Assembly (NCBI GenBank): GCA_041395105.1
Contig: JAWLBB010000004.1
Location: 62,001-126,000, forward strand
DNA length: 64,000 bases
Origin: Opitutaceae bacterium
GTDB lineage: Bacteria; Verrucomicrobiota; Verrucomicrobiia; Opitutales; Opitutaceae
Direction: 5' to 3'
The notes under the pieces were generated by a model. That model saw only the letters and a program-made list of their open reading frames with translations, did not search any database and had not been told where the DNA came from. Positions 26,358-34,866 of the stretch are shown in pieces. The translations under genes and the position numbers were made by a program. Each line of letters begins with the position of its first letter. Positions within the stretch are counted from its first letter, which is position 1.

Positions 26358-26632
26358 TGTGGTGTCCGATAAATAATGTAACGTAAAGCGAGGCGCCAAA
26401 AGGCCTTGGGCAAGGCGGCCGAGTGGGTGCATGCCCGTAAGGCCTGTGCGCACTCGGGCAACGCCAGCCAAGGCCATTTGCCGTCTCGCCCGCAGGGCCA
26501 TGCGCTTTTGGCACCCATCCGCGTTGGTCTGAGGCAGGAGGGCCTACCGGCCCGCAGGCCTCAACCCGCCTTGATGGAGCGGCCAAAATCGCTATGGCTT
26601 TATGACACAGGATTTATCTGACACCACACTAG
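26354..26632. mobile_element. Mini-element, family A copy 2 (inverted relative to copy 1)
   Basis: Ends TAGTGTGGTGTCCGATAAAT (26355-26374) and ATTTATCTGACACCACACTA (26612-26631), bracketed by CTAG on both sides (26354-26357, 26629-26632). The reverse complement aligns with 16081-16356 throughout. Modules: CAAGGCGG 26411-26418, stem CCGAGTG 26419-26425 / CACTCGG 26451-26457, GCAACGCC 26458-26465; and CCGCGTTGG 26519-26527, stem TGAGGC 26530-26535 / GCCTCA 26558-26563 with inner GGGCC/GGCCC, CCGCCTTG 26566-26573. No transposase is encoded, so movement would need one in trans. Confidence 0.85.
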
Positions 26633-27063
26633 GTCATGGTTCCGAATGATGTGGATCAGGCGGCTCAACCGGGGGGCGCTCTGCAGTATGGGAATCCGAT
26701 CGCACCTGGCTTGTCTGGGATTGTCATACACGACGCTGACGGCAGTCAGCTGACCACATGGAACACCGGAGAAGTGTGGGATGCAGAACGACGTGATTCT
26801 GTCAGGTCTCGGCCTTTCTCAATATGTAGGCGCCGGAAAAGTGGAACCGACAAGGTCGGCTGAACCGGATTGGAAGAACGCGAATCCGTGTTCCCGGACC
26901 GGGCTTAGTGTTGGTTGCCCTGAGCTTCCCATAAAGCTTTTGACAGGACCATTCTTTGAACCAACGCTGATTCGGCCCTTACCCCACCCCCAACGGCTGC
27001 CCCTGGAGGGTTTTCCCACGGATCCCCATCGGTCACAACCCTGCCATTACACCGGACCTCGAA
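26633..27063. other. 431-bp region without a supported gene
   Basis: A short plus-strand frame (26636-26863, 75 codons, starting MVPNDVDQAAQPGGALQYGN) has some protein-like composition but no family, no ribosome binding site and no continuation. It may be a fragment of a gene disrupted when the adjacent elements arrived. The rest shows no repeat, tRNA or clear promoter. Confidence 0.4.
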
Positions 27064-27864
27064 ATGAATCCTTCCAAGCAGCCAAGGACATCCACCCAGA
27101 ACGGTAGACTGTGGGGCGCGCGCGCTAAAGACTGGGCGGAGATTCAGGAAGGGCAGTTCAGCAATGCCTATCAGGCAGTGTTTGACCAGTGCGGATTGGG
27201 CGCTGATACGGACTATTGCGATGTCGGTTGCGGGGCCGGTATGGCAGCTCTGCTGGCATCCGATCGTGGCGCTAGAGTTTCGGGTCTCGATGCCTCACAT
27301 AATCTGCTCGGCATCGCAAGGCAACGGGTTCCGGAGGGCGACTATCGAATCGGAGATCTGGAGGAACTCCCGTTTCCGGATGGTGCCTTTGACCTCGTGA
27401 CAAGCTTCAATGCGGTTCAGTACGCGGCCAATCCGCGGGCGGCTCTTGCCGAGGCGAGACGAATTGCGAAGCCTGCTGGCCGCATCGTTGTCATGACCTG
27501 GGGTGATCCGGAAGGCATGGAAGCAGCCGCTCTCGTTGCTGCGCTGAAGGCGCTCCTGCCACAACCGCCACCAGGTGCCCCGGGACCGTTCGCGTTGTCA
27601 GACGAAGGCGCGCTTCGGGCATTCGCCGAGAGCGGCGGACTCCAGACGCTGAGTGTCACCGACGTGGCGTGCCATTGGCACTACCCGGATCTCGAGAATG
27701 CCCTGCGTGGGCTTGGCTCATCGGGTGTCGCGGCAAAAGCGGCCGAGCACTCGGGTGCTGACGCAGTTGACGCCGCTCATGAGGCGGCGTTCGAACCCTA
27801 TCGCCAAGATGACGGAAGCTACAAAATCGGAGCGTCATTCAGGTGGTTGGTGGCCTCACCCTGA
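27064..27864 (+). CDS. Class I SAM-dependent methyltransferase (UbiE-like)
   Basis: 266 residues. Motif I YCDVGCGAGMAALLASDRGARVSGLDASHNLL near residue 56, then GDLEELPFPDGAFDLVTSFNAVQYAANPRAALAEARRIAKPAGRIVVMTWG, the standard small-molecule methyltransferase fold. The C-terminal half, which selects the substrate, is Ala-rich and not diagnostic. It stands alone beside mobile elements and relic sequence, suggesting accessory or horizontally acquired status. The substrate is unknown. Confidence 0.83.
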   Translation: MNPSKQPRTSTQNGRLWGARAKDWAEIQEGQFSNAYQAVFDQCGLGADTDYCDVGCGAGMAALLASDRGARVSGLDASHNLLGIARQRVPEGDYRIGDLEELPFPDGAFDLVTSFNAVQYAANPRAALAEARRIAKPAGRIVVMTWGDPEGMEAAALVAALKALLPQPPPGAPGPFALSDEGALRAFAESGGLQTLSVTDVACHWHYPDLENALRGLGSSGVAAKAAEHSGADAVDAAHEAAFEPYRQDDGSYKIGASFRWLVASP

Positions 27865-27980
27865 TCAAGGCGTCCAGCGGTTTGGAGTCTCCGCTCCGGC
27901 TACGCTCAGTCAGGGTACCCCCAAGGCATTGCAGACAGGTCGGCACGATCCCGACCGTCCATCGAAGTCCCGTTTTGCTC

Positions 27981-29405
27981 TCAGCTGCCGTCTTCCGATT
28001 TTGACGGCTCGGTCAGGAGCAGGGCGGTCAGAAAGGAAGGGACGAGAAGGGCGGCGCCCAGCAGGTAGGACCAGTTGGAGCCGAACCACCAGAAAACGAA
28101 ACTGGCGATGATCGGCCCGGTGGCTCGTCCGAGGGAACCGAGGGAGCGGAAGGTCCCGAGGACGCGTCCCTGATGGCTTGCGTTGGTGTAGAGGGAGACG
28201 AGGGCGGTCAGGGACGGGGTGGTCAGGCCGGAGCCAAGGCCCATCACGGTCAATCCGACATAGAGAAGGGTGGGCGATGGCGCCAGGCCGAGGATCACGA
28301 AAGCGGCCATGACCAAAGCGAGCCCGGTGATGGCCATGCGCCGTTCGCCGACTTTCGGAGCGGCCCGGCGGACGATCAGGCCCTGAGTGATGATCAGGAT
28401 CAAGCCGACATAAACCATCATGCCGGTGATCTGAACCGTGCTGAAGTCGAAGCGACTGACCGCGAGGAAGGAGAGGGTGAACTCCATCCCGGCGAAGGCG
28501 AAGATGAAGAGAAAGTAGACGTGATTTGTCCGGCGAACGGGCGGTTCGTGACGGGCCAATAGCAGGGCGATGGGATTGCGCGAAGCGATCGAGGCGGTGG
28601 AACGCCTTTCGGGCGGCAGGCTCTCTGAGAAGCGCCTCCAGATCCAGAAAAGATTGAGGCAGGCCAGGAGGAAGGCGACGGTGGCCGCGCCCGAGAAGGG
28701 GTTGACTCCGAGGGAGGCGAGCTGGGGGAAGTGGTCGAGAGGATTGACCAGGGAGAAGACGCCCCCGATGGCCGGTCCGGTCACAAAGCCGAGACCGAAG
28801 GCCGCGCCGATCAGTCCCATTCCTTTGGCACGATCGGCCCGGGAAGTGACGTCCGCCACCGCAGCAGTGGCCACGGAGATGTTGCCGCTCATCAGACCGC
28901 CGCAGAGCCGGGCCAGTACAAGAAGAAGGAAATTCCCGCTGAAGATCCAGATCAGGTAGCTCAGGGCTGTCCCGCTCACCGTGAGCAGGAGGATGGAGCG
29001 GCGACCAAAACGATCGGAAAGAGCCCCCCAGAAGGGAGAAAAAGCGAATTGCAGGAAAGCGTAAAGTGATCCAAGGACGCCGCCAAAGAGAACGGGGGTG
29101 AAATGGCCGCCGGTGCCGGCCGCTGTCGAGAGCCGGTCAAGGAATCCCAGTAGTCCCGCCAGCAATCCCGAGTTGCCGTCGAGTTCCAGATAGTAGGTGA
29201 GCATCTCCGGGTAGAGCGGGAAGATGATGGAGAAGCCGACCAGATCCAGGTAGAGGGTCAGGAAGATGACCCCGAGCGAGAGGGGATTTTCGGCAGGCTG
29301 GGCTCCGGGATGGGACTGGGCGGCGTTACTCAAAGCGTGACGGGTTGTCCGCCGTAGCAAATCCATGCGAAGAATGAAGCCAAGAGGATAATCGGCCGGA
29401 TCCAT
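27981..29405 (-). CDS. Major facilitator superfamily exporter (TetA-like)
   Basis: 474 residues, about 12 membrane segments, probably a proton-driven drug or metabolite exporter. The loop 2-3 signature GALSDRFGRRSILLL and the later MGLIGAAFGLGFVTGPAIGG (antiporter-type motif C) are typical of TetA-like DHA1 transporters. The first ~45 residues are hydrophilic and not conserved; a second Met at about residue 14 could be the start. An extra stretch (LDRLSTAAGTGGHFTP) lies between the first two helices. It is a single gene, so the substrate cannot be inferred. Confidence 0.85.
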   Translation of the reverse strand: MDPADYPLGFILRMDLLRRTTRHALSNAAQSHPGAQPAENPLSLGVIFLTLYLDLVGFSIIFPLYPEMLTYYLELDGNSGLLAGLLGFLDRLSTAAGTGGHFTPVLFGGVLGSLYAFLQFAFSPFWGALSDRFGRRSILLLTVSGTALSYLIWIFSGNFLLLVLARLCGGLMSGNISVATAAVADVTSRADRAKGMGLIGAAFGLGFVTGPAIGGVFSLVNPLDHFPQLASLGVNPFSGAATVAFLLACLNLFWIWRRFSESLPPERRSTASIASRNPIALLLARHEPPVRRTNHVYFLFIFAFAGMEFTLSFLAVSRFDFSTVQITGMMVYVGLILIITQGLIVRRAAPKVGERRMAITGLALVMAAFVILGLAPSPTLLYVGLTVMGLGSGLTTPSLTALVSLYTNASHQGRVLGTFRSLGSLGRATGPIIASFVFWWFGSNWSYLLGAALLVPSFLTALLLTEPSKSEDGS

Positions 29406-29554
29406 TCCGCAGACCGCGGCGTGACGACCGGGATCGGGGCCTGACTGCGCATTTGCGACGACCGGATGGGTCGCTTTCTGAGGGCTCAGTCACGGGACTG
29501 TGCGTCGGACCGATGGGGAAGCCCAATCTGCGGGCTCGAAAGCTGTTCTCCGCT

Positions 29555-30112
29555 TCAGCCGCAGAGCCGGAATTCGTCCTCCACCTGGTGGATGGCTCCG
29601 TCGGGTGTGAGTCGACTCGAATAAAGGATGAATCGTTCCACCTTGAAGGGAGGACCTTCGAATGCCTGGTTCTGTTTCAGGAACGCGGCAACCTGGGGTT
29701 TTCCGGCCCGACCGCAGCGGGCAAGTGTGATATGGGCGACGAAGGTTCGCAAATCGAGGTCCATCCCTGTGGCCAGGAGGGTATCGTCGATCTGTTGTCG
29801 GAGTTGAAACAGCCTTGGGTGACCGTGCCCCACTCCCGCCCAGATGATCTTCGGGGTCTCGCGCGGTGGGAAAACGCCTAGACCGGCCAGCGGCAGAATG
29901 AAGGGCTCTACGGAGATGTGGCTGAGCTTTGCGGTCAGGGCAGTCCGGGTCTCCCGATCGGCGTCGCCGAGAAACCGCAGGGTCAGGTGAAGCTGTTCCG
30001 GCGGTGTCCAGGCAACGCCCCGGATCGGCACCTGGAGCGCGCCGAGGATCTCCCGGTGGGGCACAGGCAGATCGATCGCAATGAAGAGGCGCTGGGATGC
30101 CTCACCGTTCAT
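29555..30112 (-). CDS. thpR: RNA 2',3'-cyclic phosphodiesterase ThpR (2'-5' RNA ligase family)
   Basis: About 185 residues from MNGEASQRLFIAIDLP. Hydrolyses 2',3'-cyclic phosphate ends of RNA in the cytosol. The two catalytic HxTx motifs are QLHLTLRFLG (about residue 42) and VAHITLARCG (about 125), correctly spaced for the 2H fold. A TTG at 30148 preceded by GAGGTG could extend the protein by 12 residues, so the start is uncertain. Transcription would begin near the 43-bp perfect inverted repeat at 30161-30203. Confidence 0.9.
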   Translation of the reverse strand: MNGEASQRLFIAIDLPVPHREILGALQVPIRGVAWTPPEQLHLTLRFLGDADRETRTALTAKLSHISVEPFILPLAGLGVFPPRETPKIIWAGVGHGHPRLFQLRQQIDDTLLATGMDLDLRTFVAHITLARCGRAGKPQVAAFLKQNQAFEGPPFKVERFILYSSRLTPDGAIHQVEDEFRLCG

Positions 30113-30160
30113 GGCACCGATGAATAAATGACCCTCGGACTGAGGCAAGCTGAAGGCACC

Positions 30161-30203
30161 TCGCTTCGCCTTTGTAACGTATTATGTTACAAAGGCGAAG
30201 CGA
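30161..30203. repeat. Perfect 18-bp-arm inverted repeat
   Basis: TCGCTTCGCCTTTGTAAC (30161-30178), 7-nt loop GTATTAT, GTTACAAAGGCGAAGCGA (30186-30203). It lies between the divergent thpR and MazG-like genes. No T-run follows on either side, so it is not a standard terminator. Candidate REP-type palindrome or operator; only one copy is in this window. Confidence 0.75.
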
Positions 30204-30384
30204 TGAAGGCTGGGCGCAGGACGGCATCGACCGGGTTTCAGCCCGGTGAAAGGGCAGGGTGTCGGGACCCTTGGGTCGTGGTGCTCTTGGAAACAGGCAC
30301 CCCTTGGGAGTCGCCCGATGGGCCGACCGAACGATCCGGCCAGAATGCGGTTGCGGCAGCCGTTCTCCGCGTCATGTTGAACCC

Positions 30385-30759
30385 ATGTCGATCCCGAGGG
30401 ATGATGTTGTCTGTCTGGGTGAATTGAAGGCGAAGGTGCTGAGCTTCGCCCAGGATCGTGACTGGGAGCAGTTTCATTCTCCAAAGAACCTCGCGATGGC
30501 ATTGGCGGCGGAGGCGGCCGAGCTGATGGAGCATTTTCTCTGGACCGGGTCGGAATCCTCCCGGGAGACGGCGCGGGAGCCGCGCCTGCGGCGGGCGATC
30601 GAGGAGGAACTCGCGGATGTCGTCATCTATGCGCTGGAATTTGCCAATCAGTCCGGGGTGGACCTGGCGGCGGCCATTGAGGCGAAGCTCAAGCAGAATG
30701 CCCTCAAGTATCCGGTGGACAAAGCGCGTGGCCGTTCGGTCAAGTACACCGAACTTTAG
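30385..30759 (+). CDS. MazG-like nucleotide pyrophosphohydrolase (RS21-C6 / dCTPase type)
   Basis: About 124 residues from MSIPRDDVVCLGELK. The all-alpha NTP pyrophosphatase fold is indicated by NLAMALAAEAAELMEHFLW (helix with the metal-binding ExxE type acidic pair) and EEELADVVIYALEFANQSG (ExxxD pair). It would clear damaged or excess dNTPs to monophosphates. Just 16 bp upstream of dgt, another dNTP-consuming enzyme, so the pair looks like a nucleotide-pool-sanitising unit. The frame extends upstream to 30259 without support. Confidence 0.85.
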   Translation: MSIPRDDVVCLGELKAKVLSFAQDRDWEQFHSPKNLAMALAAEAAELMEHFLWTGSESSRETAREPRLRRAIEEELADVVIYALEFANQSGVDLAAAIEAKLKQNALKYPVDKARGRSVKYTEL

Positions 30760-30775
30760 GGAGGGTTGACCAATA

Positions 30776-32047
30776 ATGGCCCAGACCAATCGATTCTATC
30801 GTCCATTTGACTTTGAATGCCTGCCGGGACGGCGGCCGGATGACTACCGGAACGCTTTTCAGGTGGACCGCGACCGGATCATTTACTCCTCGGCCTTTCG
30901 ACGCCTTCAATCCAAGACCCAGGTCTTTGTTTCCGGCGAATTCGACTTCTACCGGACCCGGTTGACCCATTCGATCGAGGTGGCGCAGATCGGCCGATCC
31001 ATCTGTCAGTTCCTCCAGGTTCAGGGGAAACCGATGGCGGATGATTTCTACATCGACTCGGATCTGGTCGAGGCGATCTGCCTGGCCCACGACCTGGGGC
31101 ATCCGCCCTATGGGCATGCGGGCGAGCGTAAACTCCACGACCTGATGCGAACGGACGGCGGTTTCGAGGGCAACGCCCAGACCGTCCGTCAATTGGCTGA
31201 TATTCTTTATCTGACCGAGACCGGCATGAACGGGATGAGTCCGACCCGCGCGTTCCTCGACGGGGTCATGAAGTACAAGCATCTCCTATGCGAGTTCGAC
31301 GATCCCGAGCACCATTTTCTATATTCCGATCAGCGGAACCTGCGCGGGTTTGTCTTCGGGGAACGGGAGGTGCCGGGCGATTTGATGGCGGGCAGGCGGC
31401 TCAATCACCTCAAGAGCATCGAGTGTCAGATCATGGACTGGGCGGACGATACCGCCTACTCGCTCAATGACATCATTGACGGGGTCCGGGCAGGTTTCCT
31501 GACCTTCGAAAAGATTGAATCCTGGGCGGCGCAACGCGATCTGAGCGACCGGGACCTGAAGCGGATCGACGATCTGATGGAGGCAGTCCTGGCGGACAAA
31601 CTTGAGGCGGTCTTCAGCCTCAAGATCGGGCAGGCCATCCGGGCCTGTCGGCTGGTGCCGCGAGAGTCTTTCCTCTCAGATCTGTCCAACCGGCATGCCT
31701 TCGGACTCGAAGTTGAGCCCGAGGTGGAGGAGGAAGCCACCTTTTTCAAGGAGATGGCGGTGGACATCATCTTCCGCTCACCCCAGCTGCAGCAGATGGA
31801 GTTCCGCGGCGGGGCCATCCTCGGTCGAATCTGGGAGGCCTTGGTTGAGCATTATATTGAGGCGCCCCGGCGTCCGCTTCGAATCCTGCCGCGGGCGGTG
31901 GCGGCGTTGTTGAGCCGACTGGAGACGGGGGCGGAGCGCAAACGGATCCTCTGCGATCATCTGGCGGGCATGACCGATGGTGCCGCCATGCGCACCTACC
32001 GCCGACTGACCGATCCCGATTTCAGCTCGATCATCGACCTGGGATAA
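30776..32047 (+). CDS. dgt: Deoxyguanosinetriphosphate triphosphohydrolase (dGTPase family)
   Basis: 423 residues. Hydrolyses dGTP or other dNTPs to nucleoside plus triphosphate. HD-domain metal ligands are RTRLTHSIEVAQIGR (His65) and ICLAHDLGHPPYGHAGE (His105-Asp106), with the third Asp in QIMDWADDTAYSLND. The length fits the shorter bacterial dNTPase group rather than the 505-residue E. coli Dgt. GGAGGG lies just before the start. Coupled to the MazG-like gene upstream. Confidence 0.93.
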   Translation: MAQTNRFYRPFDFECLPGRRPDDYRNAFQVDRDRIIYSSAFRRLQSKTQVFVSGEFDFYRTRLTHSIEVAQIGRSICQFLQVQGKPMADDFYIDSDLVEAICLAHDLGHPPYGHAGERKLHDLMRTDGGFEGNAQTVRQLADILYLTETGMNGMSPTRAFLDGVMKYKHLLCEFDDPEHHFLYSDQRNLRGFVFGEREVPGDLMAGRRLNHLKSIECQIMDWADDTAYSLNDIIDGVRAGFLTFEKIESWAAQRDLSDRDLKRIDDLMEAVLADKLEAVFSLKIGQAIRACRLVPRESFLSDLSNRHAFGLEVEPEVEEEATFFKEMAVDIIFRSPQLQQMEFRGGAILGRIWEALVEHYIEAPRRPLRILPRAVAALLSRLETGAERKRILCDHLAGMTDGAAMRTYRRLTDPDFSSIIDLG

Positions 32048-32108
32048 TGGATTGATCCCCGGTGTCTTCCACCCATTATTGGCCAAAAGAGCGCGGTATC
32101 CCAACTTC

Positions 32109-32930
32109 ATGCGACCTGATTTTCGGCCTTTTCCCATGCGATGGGCTTCACCTGCCGCCATCTTGCTTGCGTCATTCCAGGTTTGGGCGGAACCCAATTC
32201 GGTCCGGGAAATCGAGGATGTCCGGGCGAACCTGTCCCGGACTCTGGAATACCGGGATCAGGCGGCCAAAGAGCAGGCGGCCTGGGATCTTCGCCGCGGG
32301 CAATTGGAGAATCTGATTCAGGTTGCAGAGGAAGAAAGGAAGAACCTTGAGGCTGCGATCGGCATCGCGCGCCCCATGCTCGAGGATCTTCAATCCCGGG
32401 AATTGGAACTGAGCTCAAGCCGGGAAGAATCGCAAATGCTGGCCGACGTTCTGCGGGTGGCCGGCCCACGTCTTGCCGGCAGGTTGATCGAAGGGGCCAG
32501 GCAATGGCCTGACCCCCTCCTGGTGGCGGTCGAGAGCCAGCTCAACGGCATACAAGCCATCCTGGACCGGGAAGTCGCCACCTTCACGGATCCGGAAGTG
32601 GACACATTGATCCGATCGACCGTCGAAGCACTCGAAGAGGCGCTCAAGTTCCAGAACGGGATCCACCATTCGTCGGTCATCAAGAGATTGCCGGACGGTC
32701 GAGCCGTGCAGTTTGAGACGATCTACCTCGGGCTTGCCGGCGGGTTTTATTTGTCGGAAGAACTGAATCTTGCCGGACGTATCGTTCCTCGCAGCGGCGG
32801 CTGGGAGTGGATTCCCCAGGATGAACTGAACGAGCCGATCCGTTCGTTTCTTGAAACGCTGCAGGGAGAACGTCAGGCAACCTGGATTCGGCTGCCCGTC
32901 AGGATTGGCACGGAGGAGGGGGGCGGATGA
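32109..32930 (+). CDS. DUF3450 periplasmic coiled-coil protein of TonB operon
   Basis: About 273 residues with an export signal (MRWASPAAILLASFQVWAE if Met 32136 is used; 32109 adds nine residues). Residues 30-130 are heptad-like and strongly charged, predicting a coiled coil (EIEDVRANLSRTLEYRDQAAKEQ, ENLIQVAEEERKNLEAAI); the C-terminal part contains FETIYLGLAGGFYLSEE typical of DUF3450. This family is found next to ExbB/ExbD/TonB genes, as here, where it overlaps the next gene by 4 bp. Likely a periplasmic partner of the energiser complex; its molecular role is not established. Confidence 0.8.
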   Translation: MRPDFRPFPMRWASPAAILLASFQVWAEPNSVREIEDVRANLSRTLEYRDQAAKEQAAWDLRRGQLENLIQVAEEERKNLEAAIGIARPMLEDLQSRELELSSSREESQMLADVLRVAGPRLAGRLIEGARQWPDPLLVAVESQLNGIQAILDREVATFTDPEVDTLIRSTVEALEEALKFQNGIHHSSVIKRLPDGRAVQFETIYLGLAGGFYLSEELNLAGRIVPRSGGWEWIPQDELNEPIRSFLETLQGERQATWIRLPVRIGTEEGGG

Positions 32931-34315
32931 TCCGGCGGGTTTTTTCCCTCGGGCTGCTGGTCCTCGCCTTTGCCGATGGCGGGGCACGGGCGGAAACCCG
33001 GCCGCCATTCTCGAGGACCATCGACTGGTCGGAGCAGACGATCGAAGTCGCCCGTGAGGGACTGATCGCGACGCGCGAGAGAATTGCCAATGAGCAGAGA
33101 CCCCTGCTCGACACCCTGACAAGCGTTCAATCCGATCTGGCCGGCTTGCGGCGGGATCAGAAACAGCTGGAGTTCGCAACGGATGACATGAGGCACTCTG
33201 TCGAGAGGCTTCAGGATCTGGTCCAAAGCGTGTCATCACGGCAAAGCAACCTCGCGAACCGGCTGATCCATCTGCGCCGGGAGTTCGAGCAGGATCTGCC
33301 GACGATCGAGCGCTCCCGCTTCTCCGAAACCTTCCTTGCGGTCGAGCAGAACACGATGGATACACCGGACGGTCGTCTGCATCGGATGAACGACCTGATC
33401 GCCATCGTTGATTCGGCAATCGATCGGCTGGATGATCAGGTCGGCGGACACCGCTATCCGGCGACAGCCCTGGCGGACGGCGTCATGACTTCCGGGCTGG
33501 CTCTTCAGGTCGGACCCTATGTGTTCTTCGCTCCGGATGAAGGAGAACCGGGGTTGGTCGTTGAAACGGACCAATTGGTCGCCCGGCTCCGTCTTGATTC
33601 GCCGGATACCGCAAAGGCTGTTGCGGCCGCTATCGCGGGCGAAGAGGCGAGACTGCCGTTTGATCCCCTGCTCGACCAGGCGTTCTTGAGCCTTGATGCG
33701 CGGGTCTCGCTCTTTGAACATCTCAGGAGCGGCGGCCTCTGGATCATTCCCATCATGCTTTTTGGCCTGTTGTCGGCCGTGCTCGGCATTCGGAAGGTGA
33801 TTCAGATCCGGGGCGTTCGAGCGCCGGAAACCGCCCAGGTTCTCGCATTGATGGCTCCGGTTGACGGGACGGATTTCGAACGCCGACTCCAGGCGATCAC
33901 GCCACTCGCGCGGGAGGTTTTTGCCGAAGGGCATGCCTATCGCATGGCCCCGGAAAGCGCCCGCTCCGCGGCCATGAGCCAGGCCCTCCTCGGTTTCCGT
34001 ATACGTATCGAATCCGGCCTCTCCCTGATTGCGCTGACCGCGGCCGTTGCGCCCCTCCTTGGCCTGTTGGGAACGGTCACGGGGATGATCAAGACCTTCC
34101 AGGTGATCAGTCTCCATGGTGCCGGTGACGCGCGTGCCCTGTCCGGGGGCATCTCGGAAGCTCTTGTGACGACGGAGCTCGGGTTGGTCGTGGCGATCCC
34201 GGCTCTGCTCGTCCATGCCTGGTTGAACCGGCGAGTCCGGCGCCTGTCCATTCAAACCGCTGTCCAAGCGGAACGATTCAACAAGACGATGCCGGGGGCG
34301 GGCGGGAATTCATGA
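32927..34315 (+). CDS. TtpC-like ExbB/TolQ protein with large periplasmic N-terminal domain
   Basis: 462 residues: signal peptide (to about 22), a 240-residue periplasmic region with predicted coiled coil (IANEQRPLLDTLTSVQSDLAGLRRDQKQLEF), then a MotA/TolQ/ExbB proton-channel domain. Membrane segments lie near 270-290 (GGLWIIPIMLFGLLSAVLGI), 365-390 (SLIALTAAVAPLLGLLGTVTGMIKTF) and 415-435. The family block GGISEALVTTELGLVVAIPALL is intact. The architecture matches TtpC, the extra component of Vibrio TonB2 systems. Start and stop overlap its neighbours by 4 bp each. Confidence 0.87.
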   Translation: MIRRVFSLGLLVLAFADGGARAETRPPFSRTIDWSEQTIEVAREGLIATRERIANEQRPLLDTLTSVQSDLAGLRRDQKQLEFATDDMRHSVERLQDLVQSVSSRQSNLANRLIHLRREFEQDLPTIERSRFSETFLAVEQNTMDTPDGRLHRMNDLIAIVDSAIDRLDDQVGGHRYPATALADGVMTSGLALQVGPYVFFAPDEGEPGLVVETDQLVARLRLDSPDTAKAVAAAIAGEEARLPFDPLLDQAFLSLDARVSLFEHLRSGGLWIIPIMLFGLLSAVLGIRKVIQIRGVRAPETAQVLALMAPVDGTDFERRLQAITPLAREVFAEGHAYRMAPESARSAAMSQALLGFRIRIESGLSLIALTAAVAPLLGLLGTVTGMIKTFQVISLHGAGDARALSGGISEALVTTELGLVVAIPALLVHAWLNRRVRRLSIQTAVQAERFNKTMPGAGGNS

Positions 34316-34866
34316 ACCATTCCTTATCCGCCGGGTTGAGGGATCTCCTGAGCGACGGTGGTTTTGTCATGCCTCCGCTGATTCTGCTGTCGATTGTGCT
34401 CTTCACCTGCCTCTTTCGTCTCGTGCTGGACCTCCGCCTGGCGGCCCAGGGAACCCATCCCGCGCTCCCGCCGATCGCGCGAAGCCCGGACCCGCTTCCC
34501 GGCGGGGAGGAAGCCGTGACGCTTCTTCGCGAAAGTATCCAGTGGCGTCTTCACTTCGATCGCCGGACTCGATTTGTGCGGATTCTGGCGGCCACCGCAC
34601 CGCTTCTCGGGCTCCTGGGAACGGTGGCCGGTATGCTGAAGACGTTCAGTGCGATGAGTCTGCGGGAGGGTCTTGCCGGTGGAGACTTCGTGGCTGCCGG
34701 GATCTCCGAAGCGCTCATCACAACGGAAACGGGGTTGTCCATTGCCATTGTCGGACTGGTTTCTCTCTGGGCGGTCCGGGCCTTCGGGAAACGACTTCTT
34801 TTCCGTTTTGAATCCTTCGAGGCTTCGAGGGTTCTCGCGAAGTGGCCACCGCCTTCATCATGTTGA
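34312..34866 (+). CDS. exbB: ExbB biopolymer transport protein
   Basis: 184 residues, short ExbB/TolQ-type proton channel subunit of the inner membrane. The first helix is MPPLILLSIVLFTCLFRLVLDL; the second is ILAATAPLLGLLGTVAGMLKTF; the third begins in GISEALITTETGLSIAIVGLVSLW. The channel Thr/Ala-Pro positions typical of the family are conserved. It works with ExbD and TonB to convert proton-motive force into outer-membrane transport. It overlaps the TtpC-like gene by 4 bp; exbD starts inside its end. Confidence 0.92.
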   Translation: MNHSLSAGLRDLLSDGGFVMPPLILLSIVLFTCLFRLVLDLRLAAQGTHPALPPIARSPDPLPGGEEAVTLLRESIQWRLHFDRRTRFVRILAATAPLLGLLGTVAGMLKTFSAMSLREGLAGGDFVAAGISEALITTETGLSIAIVGLVSLWAVRAFGKRLLFRFESFEASRVLAKWPPPSSC

